From an uncultured Succinivibrionaceae bacterium (lineage in GTDB: Bacteria; Pseudomonadota; Gammaproteobacteria; Enterobacterales; Succinivibrionaceae): 45,631 nt of DNA. Under the pieces are notes generated by a model, which was not told where the DNA came from, ran no database searches, and was given only the letters and a program-made list of their open reading frames with translations. The position numbers and the translations under genes were made by a program. The first letter of the stretch is position 1. Every line of letters starts with the position of its first letter. The stretch covers positions 1 to 45,631 of the forward strand of contig CASEBB010000057.1 of the NCBI GenBank assembly GCA_949286015.1, in the 5' to 3' direction. Below, in pieces: positions 43,975 through 45,631 of this stretch.

Positions 43975-45120
43975 ATGCCAGCACGCATCATCTTGAACGG
44001 TACTTCTTATCACGGTAAGGGCGCCATTAGCGCCATTGTGGATGAGGCTAAGAGCCGCGCTTTTAAGAAAGCTTTCCTCTGCTCCGATCCTGATCTGCTC
44101 CGCTTCCACGTGACCGATAAGATCACCGCGCTCTTAGACGCCAATGGCATGGCCTATGAGATCTACTCCAACATCAAGGCCAACCCATCCATTGAAAACG
44201 TCCAGACGGGCGTCGAGGCTTTTAAGAAGTCAGGTGCTGACTACATCATTGCTGTGGGTGGTGGTTCTTCGATCGATACCGCCAAGGCCATTGGTATCAT
44301 CATCGCTAACCCAGAGTTTGAGGATGTGGTCTCCTTAGAGGGTGTGGCTCCAACTAAGACCCCATGCGTCCCAATCATGGCGGTACCAACTACCGCTGGT
44401 ACTGGTGCTGAAGTTACCATCAACTACGTGATCACCGACCCAGACAAGAAGCGCAAGTTTGTCTGCGTCGACCCACACGACATCCCTGTGATCGCCATTA
44501 TCGATCCTGACATGATGATGTCGATGCCAAAGGGCTTAACTGCTGCCACTGGTATGGACGCCTTAACCCACGCCATTGAGGGCTTAATCACCAAAGCCGC
44601 GTGGGAAATGACGGACATGTTCCACCTCGAGGCTATTAAGCTGATCGCCGAAAACTTACGTGACTCGGTTGAGGGCAAGGAGAGTGGCCGTGCGGCTATG
44701 GCCTTAGCGCAGTACATCGCGGGTATGGGCTTCTCCAATGTGGGCTTAGGCATCGTCCACTCTATGGCCCACCCATTAGGCGCTGTCTATAACACCCCAC
44801 ACGGTGTAGCTAACGCTATCATCCTGCCAACCGTAATGGCCTACAATGCTCCAGCTACTGGCAGCAAGTACCGCTTAATCGCTCAAGCCTTTGGTGTAGA
44901 CACCACCGGTATGAGTGAGGAGCAGTACCGTCAGGCTGCGGTTGATGCCGTGCGTAAGCTGGCTCAGGATGTGGGCATCCCTGCTGACCTGAAGGAAATC
45001 GTTAAGCCTGAGGATGTGCAGTTCTTAGCGGAGTCGGCTTTTGCTGATGTCTGCACTGGTGGTAACCCTCGCGATACCTCGGTAGAGGAGATCGCTGAGC
45101 TCTATCGTTCTCTGTTGTAA
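43975..45120 (+). CDS. fucO: Lactaldehyde reductase (iron alcohol dehydrogenase)
   Basis: FucO reduces L-lactaldehyde from fucose or rhamnose breakdown to 1,2-propanediol with NADH. The 381-residue product is close in text to E. coli FucO: GADYIIAVGGGSSIDTAKAIG, PTTAGTGAEVTINYVITD, KFVCVDPHDIP, AATGMDALTHAIEG, AGMGFSNVGLGIVH and DVCTGGNPRD. The metal ligands Asp195, His199, His262 and His276 align one residue short of FucO numbering. The ATG at 43975 (MPARIILNG) has GAGG six bases upstream. No fucose or rhamnose genes are in the window, so it may serve as a general fermentative reductase. It is followed by two terminators. Substrate is inferred from similarity. Confidence 0.92.
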   Translation: MPARIILNGTSYHGKGAISAIVDEAKSRAFKKAFLCSDPDLLRFHVTDKITALLDANGMAYEIYSNIKANPSIENVQTGVEAFKKSGADYIIAVGGGSSIDTAKAIGIIIANPEFEDVVSLEGVAPTKTPCVPIMAVPTTAGTGAEVTINYVITDPDKKRKFVCVDPHDIPVIAIIDPDMMMSMPKGLTAATGMDALTHAIEGLITKAAWEMTDMFHLEAIKLIAENLRDSVEGKESGRAAMALAQYIAGMGFSNVGLGIVHSMAHPLGAVYNTPHGVANAIILPTVMAYNAPATGSKYRLIAQAFGVDTTGMSEEQYRQAAVDAVRKLAQDVGIPADLKEIVKPEDVQFLAESAFADVCTGGNPRDTSVEEIAELYRSLL

Positions 45121-45137
45121 TCCAAAACACACACTGA

Positions 45138-45168
45138 CAGGCAGCGTTAAGCGTTGCCTGCTATTTTC
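45138..45168 (+). terminator. First hairpin after fucO
   Basis: CAGGCAGCG-TTAAG-CGTTGCCTG is a 9-bp stem (one G-T pair) starting 18 nt past the stop, followed by CTATTTTC. It is a probable terminator, backed up by the next one. Confidence 0.65.
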
Positions 45169-45170
45169 AG

Positions 45171-45205
45171 GGGCGTCTCAGTTTAGGCTGCGACGCCTTT
45201 TTTGC
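45171..45205 (+). terminator. Second terminator after fucO
   Basis: GGCGTC and GACGCC arms with a 14-nt loop are followed by six T. It is a standard intrinsic terminator in tandem with the previous hairpin. Confidence 0.65.
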
Positions 45206-45257
45206 TTTTGGCGTGTCCTGTGGTGAGTGCTTGCTCTGCCCTGATCTTTAGGGTAGG

Positions 45258-45372
45258 TGTCCCAAAAAGCCAATTCCCAAGGAGGCAACTGCCTACAATA
45301 AGGTGTCTTACCCTGAGAGTTGGTATTTGCTGAGACGCTACTCTCGAGATAAGGCGCCGTCAGGCGCTTTTT
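45258..45372 (+). repeat. 110-bp dispersed repeat, copy 2, ending in a terminator module
   Basis: It matches 28269-28391 in order. It ends in CTCGAGATAA then GGCGCC-GTCA-GGCGC and TTTTT (45351-45372), which is a functional-looking terminator. The 12411 copy keeps only this last part, so the module can move separately. Confidence 0.75.
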
Positions 45373-45500
45373 AGAACCTATCTTTAGGGCTGCCGAGTAA
45401 CCTTTTCCCTTGAGGTAATAGCGCTGTTAGGCGCGGCGCTGACTACATTCCCAGCGTCGCTAATGGTTGCTTTGTGGAGAGGTGGCTTTGACCTAGAGTT

Positions 45501-45540
45501 GTCGGCGCATGCCCCACTCGTAAGAGTGGGGGTAGCCGAC
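45501..45540 (+). other. Two-tier stem-loop with GTAA tetraloop
   Basis: The outer arms GTCGGC/GCCGAC and inner arms CCCCACTC/GAGTGGGG enclose a GTAA (GNRA-type) loop, and GTAG follows the inner stem. The layout resembles the subterminal hairpin at the right end of IS200/IS605-type elements and the 3' part of their omega-RNA. No tnpA or tnpB frame is present beside it in the window. Confidence 0.5.
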
Positions 45541-45631
45541 ATTTAGTATTGGGGCTTTAGCCAAGCACAGCGTACACACATCCTCAGCCTTTGAGGGATC
45601 GTTTTGTGGTACCAAGCACGTAATAAAGGAG

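Larger units (their letters stand above)
45206..45631. other. Right-edge noncoding region
   Basis: It contains the second copy of the 110-bp repeat with its terminator module (45258-45372) and a two-tier GTAA-loop hairpin (45501-45540). No coding sequence is seen before the edge. Confidence 0.6.

Noticed and set aside
1..45631. tRNA, rRNA, tmRNA or SRP RNA genes
   Set aside because: I read the spacers for T-loop and CCA-end patterns and for conserved RNA cores and found none. A covariance-model search was not possible.

Overview
The window looks like a chromosomal segment of a gut gammaproteobacterium, most likely of the Succinivibrionaceae (Anaerobiospirillum / Succinivibrio / Succinatimonas type). 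This is inferred from gene order and protein style, not from a database search. Two blocks follow the Escherichia coli map: rpsT-ribF-ileS-lspA-ispH, and prfC-(TatD/YjjV)-serB-radA. In this window the two blocks are joined. All genes share a preference for TTA leucine codons, including the autotransporter and the sugar locus, so I see no gene with clearly foreign codon use.

Layout. Positions 1-6927 (minus) hold most of a giant autotransporter whose barrel runs off the left edge. A 2.4 kb gene-free stretch with a 21-A tract separates it from rpsT (minus). Then come a cysteine-paired Sel1/Hcp-like lipoprotein (9957-11828), ribF (13428-14384), ileS (15152-18004) and lspA (18841-19398). An alpha-galactoside locus follows: a MelB-type symporter and a GH36 alpha-galactosidase on minus, and a divergent LacI-family regulator on plus 2.6 kb away. 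It sits between lspA and ispH. After ispH come a shortened AAA-ATPase-like protein (minus), prfC, a CHASE hybrid histidine kinase with two receivers, a TatD-family nuclease, serB, radA and fucO (lactaldehyde reductase).

How the genes work together. Most are housekeeping: flavin cofactor synthesis, isoleucyl-tRNA charging, lipoprotein signal cleavage (which should process the Sel1 lipoprotein), isoprenoid synthesis, release-factor recycling, serine synthesis and recombination. The galactoside locus forms one unit of uptake, hydrolysis and control.

The most unusual content is between the genes. By my count about 36% of the window (about 16.3 kb) carries no recognisable gene, far more than normal for a bacterium, and it is filled with repeats. 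I found: (i) an array of 73-nt tandem units made of short palindromes between ribF and ileS, ending in a 17-bp hairpin; (ii) six copies of a roughly 150-bp noncoding element with terminal inverted repeats of about 27 bp; (iii) four further two-copy repeat families; (iv) a recurring GGCGCC-type terminator hairpin; (v) several microsatellites; and (vi) clustered operator-like palindromes upstream of the galactosidase. I found no CRISPR array, tRNA, rRNA or transposase gene.
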